A DNA stretch of 35,668 bases from Bacillus sp. HNG (GTDB lineage Bacteria; Bacillota; Bacilli; Bacillales; Bacillaceae_L): assembly GCF_003400205.1 (NCBI RefSeq), contig NZ_QUQV01000026.1, forward strand, positions 1 through 35,668. Reading direction: 5' to 3'. The position numbers and the translations under genes are program-made. Shown one piece after another: positions 1-7,441 of this stretch. Position 1 is the stretch's first letter. The number at the start of each line of letters is the position of its first letter. Below the pieces are notes generated by a model that was not told the DNA's origin, did not search any database, and was given only the letters and a program-made list of their open reading frames with translations.

Positions 1-65
1 ATGGATTTCGGCATTTTAAATTTTAGCTGTTATATATCGAAAAATGGCATTTTTACTATTCTACT

Positions 66-566
66 CTATTTTTTCTCGAGCGCTAGCTTGCGTATAACTG
101 CTTCATGCTGTGGATATTCCTTGAGTAGTTCCTCTTGTGTAAATAATTCAAAATCCTCAAATTCAAATCCAGGTGAAACCATACAGCCTACAAGTGAGAA
201 TGTATTTTCTTCTTTAACGGAGGATCCGAATATCGAATTTTTAGGCACAAATACCTGCGGAACCTCTCCTTTGTCAAGATTAAGCCCAAGCTGCATTTCT
301 TTGTATTCTCCTAATTCGTCAATGATATGGACGGTTAATGAGCTACCACCATGGTAATACCAGAGCTCGTCTGATTTTAATCGATGTAAATGGGATATAT
401 CCTCAGATCCCAGTAGAAAATATATACTCGTATACAATTTTCTTTGGTTACCTTGCTCCGTATCGATCATCACATCTGAAGCAAAAGTCTGCTTATAAAA
501 CCCTCCCTCTGGATGTGGCTCAAGTCCGAGATGTGATATATAAAACTTTGCTTCTTTTTCGTTCAT
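66..566 (-). CDS. Cupin-fold DUF985 (Cupin_5) protein
   Basis: The 166-residue product has the hallmark start of the DUF985/Cupin_5 family: an HPEGG-F-Y-K segment near the N-terminus, then HRLKSDELWYYHGG, which supplies the His and Glu of a small beta-barrel metal site. The length is normal for this single-domain family. The biochemical role is not established; relatives are annotated only as cupin-domain proteins. The ATG at 566 was chosen because GAGGGGAG lies just upstream; an in-frame longer start at 596 has no such site. The gene stands alone, downstream of a hairpin-rich intergenic region on the same strand. No terminator is visible before the window edge. Confidence 0.85.
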   Translation of the reverse strand: MNEKEAKFYISHLGLEPHPEGGFYKQTFASDVMIDTEQGNQRKLYTSIYFLLGSEDISHLHRLKSDELWYYHGGSSLTVHIIDELGEYKEMQLGLNLDKGEVPQVFVPKNSIFGSSVKEENTFSLVGCMVSPGFEFEDFELFTQEELLKEYPQHEAVIRKLALEKK

Positions 567-625
567 TGTAAAAACTCCCCTCAAAATAAAAATCAAGTAT
601 TAGTATATCCTAAAAGCAGAAATAA

Positions 626-648
626 GGAGTAGCCCTAATGGCTACTCC
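626..648. repeat. Palindrome copy 1 (GGAGTAGCC / GGCTACTCC)
   Basis: GGAGTAGCC and GGCTACTCC form a perfect 9-bp stem around CTAAT. The same 21-base core recurs at 852-872. Read on the minus strand the hairpin is followed by a weak T-rich stretch, so it may act as a weak terminator. Confidence 0.7.
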
Positions 649-654
649 CCAGAG

Positions 655-686
655 TGTAAACAAAGTCAATACTGACTTTGTCTACA
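655..686. repeat. Hairpin TGTAAACAAAGTCA / TGACTTTGTCTACA
   Basis: The 14-base arms pair with one mismatch around the loop ATAC. This hairpin follows palindrome copy 1 directly and belongs to the same hairpin-dense intergenic segment. Confidence 0.65.
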
Positions 687-722
687 CGATTTTTCACAAG
701 ATATTTGATATAAATTACTTTC

Positions 723-849
723 CAGACTGTCTTGAAAATGCTTGTCAGACAAGGCGCGCAGCCGAGCAAAGACGCGAATAGAAGTTGCCTTCATGAGCGG
801 ACGAGCAAGGCAAACAACTAAAGTCATGCGAGCGTTTGTCAACAGTCTG
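723..849. repeat. 127-bp non-coding block with 8-bp inverted ends
   Basis: CAGACTGT at 723-730 is the exact inverse of ACAGTCTG at 842-849. Inside are a CTTGTC-A-GACAAG palindrome and a GC-richer tract unlike the flanks. No convincing gene is present: a 62-codon open frame here lacks a ribosome binding site and runs into the neighbouring gene. It resembles a short dispersed intergenic repeat, but copy number cannot be judged from one window. Confidence 0.4.
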
Positions 850-851
850 AT

Positions 852-872
852 GAGTAGCCCTAATGGCTACTC
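852..872 (-). terminator. Palindrome copy 2, probable terminator of 882-1871
   Basis: GAGTAGCC and GGCTACTC form an 8-bp stem around CTAAT, nine bases after the stop of the dehydrogenase-like gene on the minus strand. It is identical over 21 bases to 627-647. No T-run follows on the minus strand, so termination efficiency is uncertain. Confidence 0.4.
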
Positions 873-881
873 CTTTCCCAT

Positions 882-1871
882 CTACACCTCAACCTCTGTC
901 CCTACTCCATTCTTCATTGCTTTTTCGTAGACTGCGGCTGCTACTGCTAAATCAAAATATGCTGTCCCGACTGATTTAAAAAATGTAATCTCCTCATCCT
1001 TGTCCCGACCACCTATTTTCCCAGCCACAAGCTCACTCAATTCTCCATGCAGCTCATCAAAACTCCACACGCCCTTATTTGCTGGAATGATAAAGTCGCC
1101 AGCTTCGTCTTTTACCCCTTCCATCGTATCGGCTACGATCTTTGAGCATTTCAGAATCGTTTCTTCATCAACCTCTTGCATATGCGGAAGATAAGAGCCT
1201 ACTCCATTAATATGTGTTCCCGGCTGTAAGACTTGCCCTGAGAAAACAGGTGCCGCAGAGCGTGTTGCACAAATGACAATATCTGCTTTAGCAACAGCTT
1301 CGTCGGGATCATCTATGATTGTAATTGAACCAGAATATCTTGGGCTCAATTCTGGAATTCTTTTTTCAAAAGCGATAGCCTTATCCCTTGTACGGTTAAA
1401 AAGCATAATTTCTCTAATTTCACGGACTTCTAAAACTGCTTGTAGCTGTTCCTCGGCCATAGCCCCTGTTCCAATCACTACAACAGAGGTCGCATCTATT
1501 TTAGCTAAATGCTTTGTTGCAATCCCACTGACTGCACCAGTCCGCAATCGCGTGAGATAAGAAGCATTTAAGCAAGCAAGGTGTTCCCCATTGTCTGTGT
1601 CACTTAATAAAATGACACCTTGTGTAGTGTTTCTACCCAGGGATGGATTATCTGGAAAAATGGTTACGACTTTAACCGCAGATTTTCCAACCGGTGCCAT
1701 GGAGCTTGGCATATATAAAGCAGAAGCCTCCTTCTCGGGAAAATCAATGACTGTTCGATGAGGATTTACTACTTTTCCTTCTTCATAGTATGTAAGTGCC
1801 TCCTCTAAATCCCGAATGGCATCAGACATCGAATATAATGATCGAATTTGAGACTCGGATAAAATAAGCAT
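882..1871 (-). CDS. Ornithine cyclodeaminase / mu-crystallin family dehydrogenase
   Basis: The 329-residue product matches the ornithine cyclodeaminase/mu-crystallin family in length and layout. The N-terminal substrate domain carries the Lys-containing GKSAVKVVT strand and YLTRLRTGAVSGIA with the substrate-binding Arg. A Rossmann motif VVVIGTGAMAEEQ binds NAD. Family members convert ornithine to proline plus ammonia, act as alanine dehydrogenases or reduce cyclic imines; the GSYLPHMQEVDEE segment does not settle which. Ornithine is favoured because rocD and rocR lie close by. AAGGGG precedes the ATG. It follows the MHS transporter on the same strand, but a terminator-like hairpin (1912-1937) sits between them. 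Confidence 0.82.
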   Translation of the reverse strand: MLILSESQIRSLYSMSDAIRDLEEALTYYEEGKVVNPHRTVIDFPEKEASALYMPSSMAPVGKSAVKVVTIFPDNPSLGRNTTQGVILLSDTDNGEHLACLNASYLTRLRTGAVSGIATKHLAKIDATSVVVIGTGAMAEEQLQAVLEVREIREIMLFNRTRDKAIAFEKRIPELSPRYSGSITIIDDPDEAVAKADIVICATRSAAPVFSGQVLQPGTHINGVGSYLPHMQEVDEETILKCSKIVADTMEGVKDEAGDFIIPANKGVWSFDELHGELSELVAGKIGGRDKDEEITFFKSVGTAYFDLAVAAAVYEKAMKNGVGTEVEV

Positions 1872-1911
1872 GGTATCCCCTTCTTTCTTTTCCTCATCAT
1901 AACATCATTGG

Positions 1912-1937
1912 AAAAAGGAACCGCAACCTGCGATTCC
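1912..1937 (-). terminator. Intrinsic terminator or attenuator between transporter and dehydrogenase
   Basis: On the minus strand GGAATCGCA and TGCGGTTCC pair over 9 bp (one G-U wobble) around a 3-base loop, followed directly by TTTTT. It lies 9 bases past the stop of the MHS transporter and about 40 bases before the next start, so it should reduce read-through. Confidence 0.6.
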
Positions 1938-1946
1938 CTTAAAAAG

Positions 1947-3236
1947 CTAGGCTGTCTCATCGCTATCCAAGTCTTCATTTTTACGATCACGTACGGTCGC
2001 AACAGCAATGAGGGATATCGCAGCCGTTAAGATAATGTATAATGCAACAGGCACATAGGAGTCATTGAATGCTGCAAGTAATGCCGTTGCAACTAGTGGA
2101 GCTGTTCCACCTGCGACTGCTGCCCCTATTTGGTACCCTAATGTAATTCCAGTGTAGCGGACATTTGATTTGAAAATCTCCGAAAACATCGTTCCAAGTA
2201 CAGCGGTAATTGGAGCCCAAATAATCCCAAGTCCTAAAATCGTCGCAACCACTAATAAGGCCACTGATTCTTGATGGAGTAGCCAAAAATAAGGAAATGC
2301 GTATAACATCATTAAGATGGTTCCACCGACATAAAGGTTTTTACGTCCAACTTTATCCGATAGATTCCCCATTATGGGAATTAGAATGGTTGTCACAATC
2401 GTTGCAATCGTAACAGCATTTAATGTGGCTGTACGTGAGAAGCCGAGCTGTGTTGTTGCATATGATACGATAAATGTACCAAAAATATAGAATGGAGCCG
2501 TTTCAACAACCTTTCCTCCTATTGCAATTAAAACCTCTTTCCAATGTGTGCGCATCGTTTCAAAAAATGGAATCTTAGCCACCTCACCCTTCTCTTGTAC
2601 CTTTTTGAAAGAAGGTGTTTCCTCAATTCCTTTACGAATCCATAATCCAAATACCACAAGTAATGCACTTAGGATGAATGGAACACGCCAGCCCCATGAC
2701 ATAAAAGCTGCATCTGGCAATAAAGTCATTAAAGACAAAGCCAAAGTTCCGAGCAATAACCCAATTGTGACACCCATTTGTGGTACACTACCGAACAATC
2801 CGCGTTTTTCCTTTGGTGCATATTCAACTGCCAGTAAAAGCGCACCTCCCCACTCACCACCTAGGCCAATTCCTTGAATAAGGCGCAGTACGATGAGTAA
2901 AATCGGTGCAATAACCCCAATTTGCTCATATGTAGGCAGGAATCCCATAAGAACTGTCGCCCCACCCATAAGAGAAAGTGTTAAGACCAAGGTTTTCTTC
3001 CTTCCAATTTTATCGCCAATATGGCTAAAAATAACTCCACCAAGCGGCCGGATGAAAAACGACAGTGCGAACGATGCATAAGCCAACATAAGTCCTACAG
3101 TTGGATCGTCGCTATGGAAAAAGGCTGTATTAAAAACAAGCGCGGCAACCGTCCCATACAAAAAGTAATCAAACCACTCAATCGAACTACCTACAAGGCT
3201 AGCAATGAGAACTTTCTTTTCTACCTTTGTTTGCAT
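1947..3236 (-). CDS. MFS transporter, metabolite:H+ symporter (MHS) type
   Basis: The 429-residue, 12-helix permease has signatures of the MHS branch of the major facilitator superfamily (ProP/ShiA/KgtP relatives). The N-terminal SSIEWFDYFLYG is typical, as are the DKIGRKK loop and RLIQGIGLGGEWGGA in helix 4. MHS proteins import organic or amino-acid-like solutes with protons. Substrate cannot be read from sequence, but the neighbouring ornithine cyclodeaminase-like and rocD genes make ornithine, arginine, proline or a related compound plausible. AAGGGGG precedes the ATG at a good distance. Encoded just upstream of the dehydrogenase-like gene, it is separated from it by a terminator-like hairpin. 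Confidence 0.85.
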   Translation of the reverse strand: MQTKVEKKVLIASLVGSSIEWFDYFLYGTVAALVFNTAFFHSDDPTVGLMLAYASFALSFFIRPLGGVIFSHIGDKIGRKKTLVLTLSLMGGATVLMGFLPTYEQIGVIAPILLIVLRLIQGIGLGGEWGGALLLAVEYAPKEKRGLFGSVPQMGVTIGLLLGTLALSLMTLLPDAAFMSWGWRVPFILSALLVVFGLWIRKGIEETPSFKKVQEKGEVAKIPFFETMRTHWKEVLIAIGGKVVETAPFYIFGTFIVSYATTQLGFSRTATLNAVTIATIVTTILIPIMGNLSDKVGRKNLYVGGTILMMLYAFPYFWLLHQESVALLVVATILGLGIIWAPITAVLGTMFSEIFKSNVRYTGITLGYQIGAAVAGGTAPLVATALLAAFNDSYVPVALYIILTAAISLIAVATVRDRKNEDLDSDETA

Positions 3237-3425
3237 GGCTTTTCCCCCTTATAAAAAATATGAATAGTCCAGTAATTGAACATATTCTATAAAGAGGACA
3301 ACTATTCAAATTTTACAAATATTAGGAGTTAAGTACTACTCCGGACTTTTTCAGATAAAGTAAATACATACAAAATACAGGAATGCAAAAACTACGTAGG
3401 AAAGTAGATGAAAGGAGAAATGGAT

Positions 3426-3593
3426 ATGGGACGTGGAAAAAGCTTTAACCATAAAGAAAAAGGCCATCCTGGCAACTTTCCTAAAAACAGCATAAGTGAA
3501 GAAAAAGATCATAGTCGACAATTTGAACAAATGGAAGGCATCGTCTCTCATGAAGCTTTTAAAAACCGAGTAAAAGAGGACGAAATGCCTTAA
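3426..3593 (+). CDS. Small hydrophilic protein of unknown function
   Basis: A 55-residue, highly charged product begins MGRGKSFNHKEKGHPGNFPK and has no membrane segment or Cys. Three in-frame ATGs occur (3408, 3420, 3426). The last is preferred because AAAGGAG ends 8 bases before it. The gene has its own ribosome binding site and is followed 9 bases later by a strong terminator, which supports it being real. The MGRG-x-NHK start resembles short Bacillaceae proteins such as those of the YfhD group, but I cannot assign it firmly. Confidence 0.6.
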   Translation: MGRGKSFNHKEKGHPGNFPKNSISEEKDHSRQFEQMEGIVSHEAFKNRVKEDEMP

Positions 3594-3601
3594 GTAAACA
3601 G

Positions 3602-3638
3602 AAAAGGATCAAAACAAAAAGTCTTGATCCTTTTTCAT
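3602..3638. terminator. Bidirectional terminator between small gene and rocD
   Basis: AAAAGGATCAA pairs with TTGATCCTTTT, with T-rich tracts on both strands. It serves the plus-strand small gene and the convergent minus-strand rocD gene. Confidence 0.85.
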
Positions 3639-3639
3639 T

Positions 3640-4842
3640 TTACCCTAAAACCTTCGCTATTCGTTCGATTGCCCAATCTAATTCTTCTTTTGTTACAATT
3701 AAAGGTGGAGCAAATCGGATGACCGTATCATGCGTTTCTTTACAGAGCAAGCCTTCTTGCTTTAAAGCCTCACAATATGGACGAGCGGCTTCTGTGAGTT
3801 CAACACCGATAAATAAACCACGACCTCGGACCTCTCTAATCTTTGGATTTTTTATCTCTTTTAATCGGTCTAGAAAATAGTCACCAAGTTCAAGTGAACG
3901 TTGGGCTAGATTTTCCTTTAATAATACATTCATTGAGGCAATGGATACAGCACAAGCCATTGGATTACCACCGAATGTAGATCCATGTGAACCCGGATTA
4001 AACACTCCTAACACATCCTTGTTTGCTACTACACAGGATATCGGGAATACACCACCACCTAATGCTTTACCTAATATATACATATCAGGTTCTACTCCAT
4101 CCCATTCACAAGCAAACATTTTACCGGAACGGCAAAGTCCAGCTTGAATTTCATCTGCAATAAAAAGAACCTGATTATGTTTACAGACTTCATAAGCTTC
4201 CTTGAGGAAACCTTCTGGTGGAATAATAATTCCAGCCTCTCCTTGAATCGGTTCAATCAAAAATGCTGCTGTATGTTCAGTGATGGCATTCTTGAGCGCC
4301 TCAATATCACCATAGGGAACAAGTTTAATTCCCGGTAGCATCGGACCAAAGCCACGCTTATACTCTTCCTCTGATGATAAGGATACCGCCGTCATGGTAC
4401 GTCCATGAAAGTTTCCAATACAAGCGATAATTTCAGCTTGATTTTCTTGGACCCCTTTTACATCATATGCCCATCTGCGAGCTGCCTTAATAGCTGTTTC
4501 AACAGCTTCTGCCCCCGTATTCATAGGAAGCGCCATTTCTTTATTTGTTATTTTACAAATTAATTCATACCAAGGACCGAGCTGGTCATTATGAAATGCA
4601 CGGGATGTTAATGTTACGCGGTCTGCTTGATCCTTTAAGGCTTGAATAATTTTAGGATGGCGATGTCCCTGGTTAACGGCTGAATAGGCACTTAACATAT
4701 CCATGTATTTGTTGCCCTCAGGATCCTCTACCCATACACCCTCTGCTTTTGAAATAACAATTGGTAGGGGGTGATAGTTGTTTGCTCCAAATTTTTCTGT
4801 TTGTTCAATGATGGCTTTTGAGTTCACTTTCGTTTGAGTCAT
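3640..4842 (-). CDS. rocD: Ornithine aminotransferase RocD
   Basis: This PLP-dependent class III aminotransferase converts ornithine plus 2-oxoglutarate to glutamate semialdehyde and glutamate in arginine/ornithine catabolism. The 400-residue length fits bacterial RocD. Visible features are the N-terminal [14 protein letters not shown], the cofactor Asp in FIADEIQAG (D230) and the Schiff-base Lys in [10 protein letters not shown] (K259). GGAGG precedes the ATG. It is divergent from rocR, with a sigma-54 promoter (4900-4916) and candidate RocR sites between, so expression should respond to arginine or ornithine through RocR and sigma-L. Only rocD is present here; rocE and rocF do not follow it. 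Confidence 0.95.
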   Translation of the reverse strand: MTQTKVNSKAIIEQTEKFGANNYHPLPIVISKAEGVWVEDPEGNKYMDMLSAYSAVNQGHRHPKIIQALKDQADRVTLTSRAFHNDQLGPWYELICKITNKEMALPMNTGAEAVETAIKAARRWAYDVKGVQENQAEIIACIGNFHGRTMTAVSLSSEEEYKRGFGPMLPGIKLVPYGDIEALKNAITEHTAAFLIEPIQGEAGIIIPPEGFLKEAYEVCKHNQVLFIADEIQAGLCRSGKMFACEWDGVEPDMYILGKALGGGVFPISCVVANKDVLGVFNPGSHGSTFGGNPMACAVSIASMNVLLKENLAQRSLELGDYFLDRLKEIKNPKIREVRGRGLFIGVELTEAARPYCEALKQEGLLCKETHDTVIRFAPPLIVTKEELDWAIERIAKVLG

Positions 4843-4899
4843 CTATTTATCCTCCATTTTTCATTAGTCCATAAGAATTGCTTCCTGCCTCTTATCTTA

Positions 4900-4916
4900 T
4901 GCAAGAACCATGCCAA
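4900..4916 (-). promoter_or_regulatory. Sigma-54 (SigL) promoter of rocD
   Basis: Read on the minus strand the sequence is TTGGCATGGTTCTTGCA, with GG (-24) and GC (-12) correctly spaced. It differs from the YTGGCACG-N4-TTGCW consensus mainly at one base. It lies about 60 bases upstream of rocD and opposite a gene for a sigma-54 activator. Confidence 0.88.
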
Positions 4917-5036
4917 ACTTTTGACGAGCCTGCCACTTCAAACTTAAAACTGCTTGATGCTGAGGTTTCGCATGACCAAAAACAGTTTCTGACTAGTTAA
5001 AGAATCTATGATATTTTCATTTAGAACATGCAAAGA

Positions 5037-5118
5037 GCAAAATTTATTTGCGTTTTCCTTGTTTTCATGCAAAAAGTCTTTTCTTTTCCATGTAAACAGC
5101 GCAAAAATTATATGCGCT
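5037..5118. promoter_or_regulatory. Candidate RocR upstream activating sites
   Basis: Two AT-centred inverted repeats lie in the rocD-rocR gap: GCAAA-ATTTA-TTTGC (5037-5051) and AGCGCA-N9-TGCGCT (5098-5118). They are about 140 and 200 bases upstream of the -12/-24 element, a normal range for sigma-54 enhancers. The second also sits just before the rocR -10 (TATAAT, 5134-5139), so it could mediate autoregulation. Assignment to RocR is inference from position. Confidence 0.5.
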
Positions 5119-5159
5119 TTCATTTATTTCTCTTATAATAAAGAAAAGGTGGCGATAAC

Positions 5160-6572
5160 ATGAAACAGGTTGAGTTATTAAAAAGAAAGGCGACTGAACA
5201 GTTAGTTAACGAAGTTGATGTTGGCATCCATGTTGTAGACCTAGATGGAACAACCATAATCTACAATCAAAAAATGGCACAAATTGAAGGAATGAATCAA
5301 CATGATGTTTTGAATAAGAAATTTGTTGATGTATTTTCGTTTGATAAAAACGAAGACAGCACATTGCTCCAAGTCCTTAAGAATGGTGAACCGATAAAAA
5401 ACGCAAAACAGACGTATTATAATAATCGCGGTCAGGAAATTACCACTATTAACAATACCATCCCGATTATGGATGACCGAAAGCAAATGGGAGCGATGGA
5501 AATTGCTCGTGATGTGACAAAACTAGAGAAACTCCTTCGCGAAAATATGAATCGAAGAAGTGACACACATTATACATTTGATAGCATCATAGGAAGTAGT
5601 GCTGCTATTTCAGAGGTCATTGAGGCTAGCAAGCGAGCAACTCGGACAAACTCTTCTGTTCTCATCATTGGAGATACTGGAACTGGAAAAGAGCTTTTTG
5701 CCCAAAGTATTCACAATGGAAGCAACAGATCTTCTGCTCCCTTTATCTCTCAAAATTGTGCTGCTTTACCAGACAGTTTAATCGAAGGCATCCTTTTTGG
5801 TACAAAAAAAGGTGCATTCACTGGTGCAATTGATCGCCCCGGCTTATTTGAGCAAGCGAATGGAGGTACTTTGCTTTTAGATGAGATCAACTCATTGAAT
5901 CCAGCGTTACAAGCAAAGCTTTTGCGTGTCATCCAAGAGAAAACGGTCCGACGAGTTGGTGATACGAAAGATAAAAAGGTGGACATACGCATCCTTGCAA
6001 CGATGAACGAGGACCCTATTGATGCCATCTCAGAAGGACGACTTCGCAAAGACTTATATTACAGGCTAAGTGTTGTAACCCTTTTCATCCCGCCACTTCG
6101 AAACAGGAAGGAAGACATTCGTGAGCTTGCGTACACCTTTATGGAAAAATATAATCATCTATTTGGATTGAATGTAACAAAGATTGAGGAACGCGTATTA
6201 CAGGTTTTTATGCAATACGACTGGCCGGGAAATGTTCGAGAGCTAGAGCATATGGTTGAGGGAGCATTGAATGTTATTACCTATGAAGATACCATTTCCT
6301 ATAATCATCTCCCCCTCCACTTTCGAAAAAAGACACATTCCAAACCGGAACTGGCAAAAGTGGCGAACCCAAAACTTACAGAAATAATAGACGTTCAACC
6401 GCTTGACAAATACATGGAAGAAATCGAAACCCTATACTTGAAACAAGTCCTACAGCACTGTAACAATAACATCACAAAAGCGGCAGACGCACTCGGAATG
6501 AGCCGCCAAAACCTCCAATACCGTCTTAAAAAATATGGGATCCAGAGGGACGGTTCTCCTGGTCCCATGTAG
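5160..6572 (+). CDS. rocR: Sigma-54-dependent activator RocR
   Basis: The 470-residue enhancer-binding protein activates arginine/ornithine catabolic genes with sigma-54. Its domains are an N-terminal PAS-type sensor (about 15-115), an AAA+ ATPase with Walker A GDTGTGKE (171-178), the sigma-54 contact loop GAFTGA (218-223) and Walker B LLLDEI (238-243), and a C-terminal Fis-type helix-turn-helix (about 438-460). The sequence closely follows B. subtilis RocR as I remember it, including DVLNKK, KNAKQ-Y-NN-GQEITTIN and FGTKKGAFTGA. AAAGGTGG precedes the ATG. The last eight residues (RDGSPGPM) lie beyond the usual end of the family and are encoded by a palindromic tract. Confidence 0.93.
   Translation: MKQVELLKRKATEQLVNEVDVGIHVVDLDGTTIIYNQKMAQIEGMNQHDVLNKKFVDVFSFDKNEDSTLLQVLKNGEPIKNAKQTYYNNRGQEITTINNTIPIMDDRKQMGAMEIARDVTKLEKLLRENMNRRSDTHYTFDSIIGSSAAISEVIEASKRATRTNSSVLIIGDTGTGKELFAQSIHNGSNRSSAPFISQNCAALPDSLIEGILFGTKKGAFTGAIDRPGLFEQANGGTLLLDEINSLNPALQAKLLRVIQEKTVRRVGDTKDKKVDIRILATMNEDPIDAISEGRLRKDLYYRLSVVTLFIPPLRNRKEDIRELAYTFMEKYNHLFGLNVTKIEERVLQVFMQYDWPGNVRELEHMVEGALNVITYEDTISYNHLPLHFRKKTHSKPELAKVANPKLTEIIDVQPLDKYMEEIETLYLKQVLQHCNNNITKAADALGMSRQNLQYRLKKYGIQRDGSPGPM
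6547..6566. repeat. Palindromic tract inside the 3' end of rocR
   Basis: GGGAC and GTCCC flank GGTTCTCCTG. The GGGACGGTTCTCCTGGTCCC type of hairpin resembles dispersed intergenic palindromes of Bacillus relatives. Here it is read in frame as the RocR tail. Confidence 0.45.
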
Positions 6573-6733
6573 CAGACTTTCTATAAACACCATCATATTC
6601 CCACAGCTATATACAATTATTGCTCGGGAAATGGGTAGAAAATGGTCGAAATGAACGAATGATTGGTGAATTTTAAGGTACTATGGTAGAGGTCAAACTT
6701 TGAATAATATTAATGAGATAGTGGGTGCTTTTT

Positions 6734-7348
6734 ATGAAAGATTATGTATGGTATGCAAGCTATGGCTCCAATATAAATAAGGACCGATTTCTTTGTTATA
6801 TTAAGGGGGGGCGACCTAAGGGTTCTAATGAAACGGAGGTTGGTTGTAAGGACCCTACTTCTCCAATCGATGAAGGTATGTTTACCATTCCTTACCCCTT
6901 GTATTTTGCAAAGGAAGCTGGGAGATGGGACTCAAAGGGTGTTGCTTTTATAGATGGAACTCCAACTGATGACGCCGTAACCTTTAGTAAAAAGTATTTA
7001 ATCACATCTGAACAATTTCTAGATGTTCTGCAACAAGAGAATAGTGGGCTCCAGTTTGATCTTGATTTAAAGAAGGTCAAGGAATCCGGTTCGATGGTTT
7101 TCCGCAAAAGGTCTTGGTATGGACGAATCCTATATCTCGGTGATGACGGGGGCTATCCAATTTTTACGTTTACTGCCCCTTGGGAAATGAATGATATTAC
7201 ATTTAATAATCCTTCTAATGAATATTTAGAGACCATTATTACAGGTCTAAAAGAGTTTTATTCGAGTGAGGAAATCTTACGTTATCTAGAACAAAAACCA
7301 GGTATTAGCGGAAATTATTTAACTGAAGAGCTTACAAGATTATTTTAG
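6734..7348 (+). CDS. GGCT-fold-like protein of unknown function
   Basis: The 204-residue soluble protein starts MKDYVWYASYGSNI. The (Y/A)YGSN segment after a short beta strand is the nucleotide- or glutamyl-binding loop typical of the gamma-glutamylcyclotransferase-like fold. Beyond that I recognise no family-specific motif, and the catalytic Glu cannot be placed with certainty. Relatives are sometimes annotated as histone deacetylase without clear basis. The ATG at 6734 was preferred over a GTG three codons upstream; the G-rich GTGGGTG ahead of it is a weak ribosome binding site. It is monocistronic, closed by the hairpin at 7408-7436. Confidence 0.7.
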   Translation: MKDYVWYASYGSNINKDRFLCYIKGGRPKGSNETEVGCKDPTSPIDEGMFTIPYPLYFAKEAGRWDSKGVAFIDGTPTDDAVTFSKKYLITSEQFLDVLQQENSGLQFDLDLKKVKESGSMVFRKRSWYGRILYLGDDGGYPIFTFTAPWEMNDITFNNPSNEYLETIITGLKEFYSSEEILRYLEQKPGISGNYLTEELTRLF

Positions 7349-7407
7349 GAAAGGAGGCTATTTGCATCCTTTTTGGTGTTTATAGCCATATTGAATCCAA
7401 TTAAAAA

Positions 7408-7436
7408 AAGAGTACCCATTTTTCATGGATACTCTT
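7408..7436. terminator. Bidirectional terminator
   Basis: AAGAGTACCCAT pairs with ATGGATACTCTT (one mismatch) around a short T-rich loop, with an A-run before it. It lies between the plus-strand GGCT-like gene and the convergent PLP enzyme gene. Confidence 0.75.
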
Positions 7437-7441
7437 GTTAC

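Noticed and set aside
1-357. Plus-strand open frame at the window start
   Set aside because: It is antisense to the well-supported cupin gene and its product has no recognisable pattern.
742-930. 62-codon plus-strand open frame with Arg-rich start
   Set aside because: It has no ribosome binding site, overlaps the dehydrogenase 3' end and lies in a hairpin-rich repeat block.
3351-3551. Minus-strand Phe-rich open frame
   Set aside because: It is antisense to the small hydrophilic gene, which has a better ribosome binding site and its own terminator.
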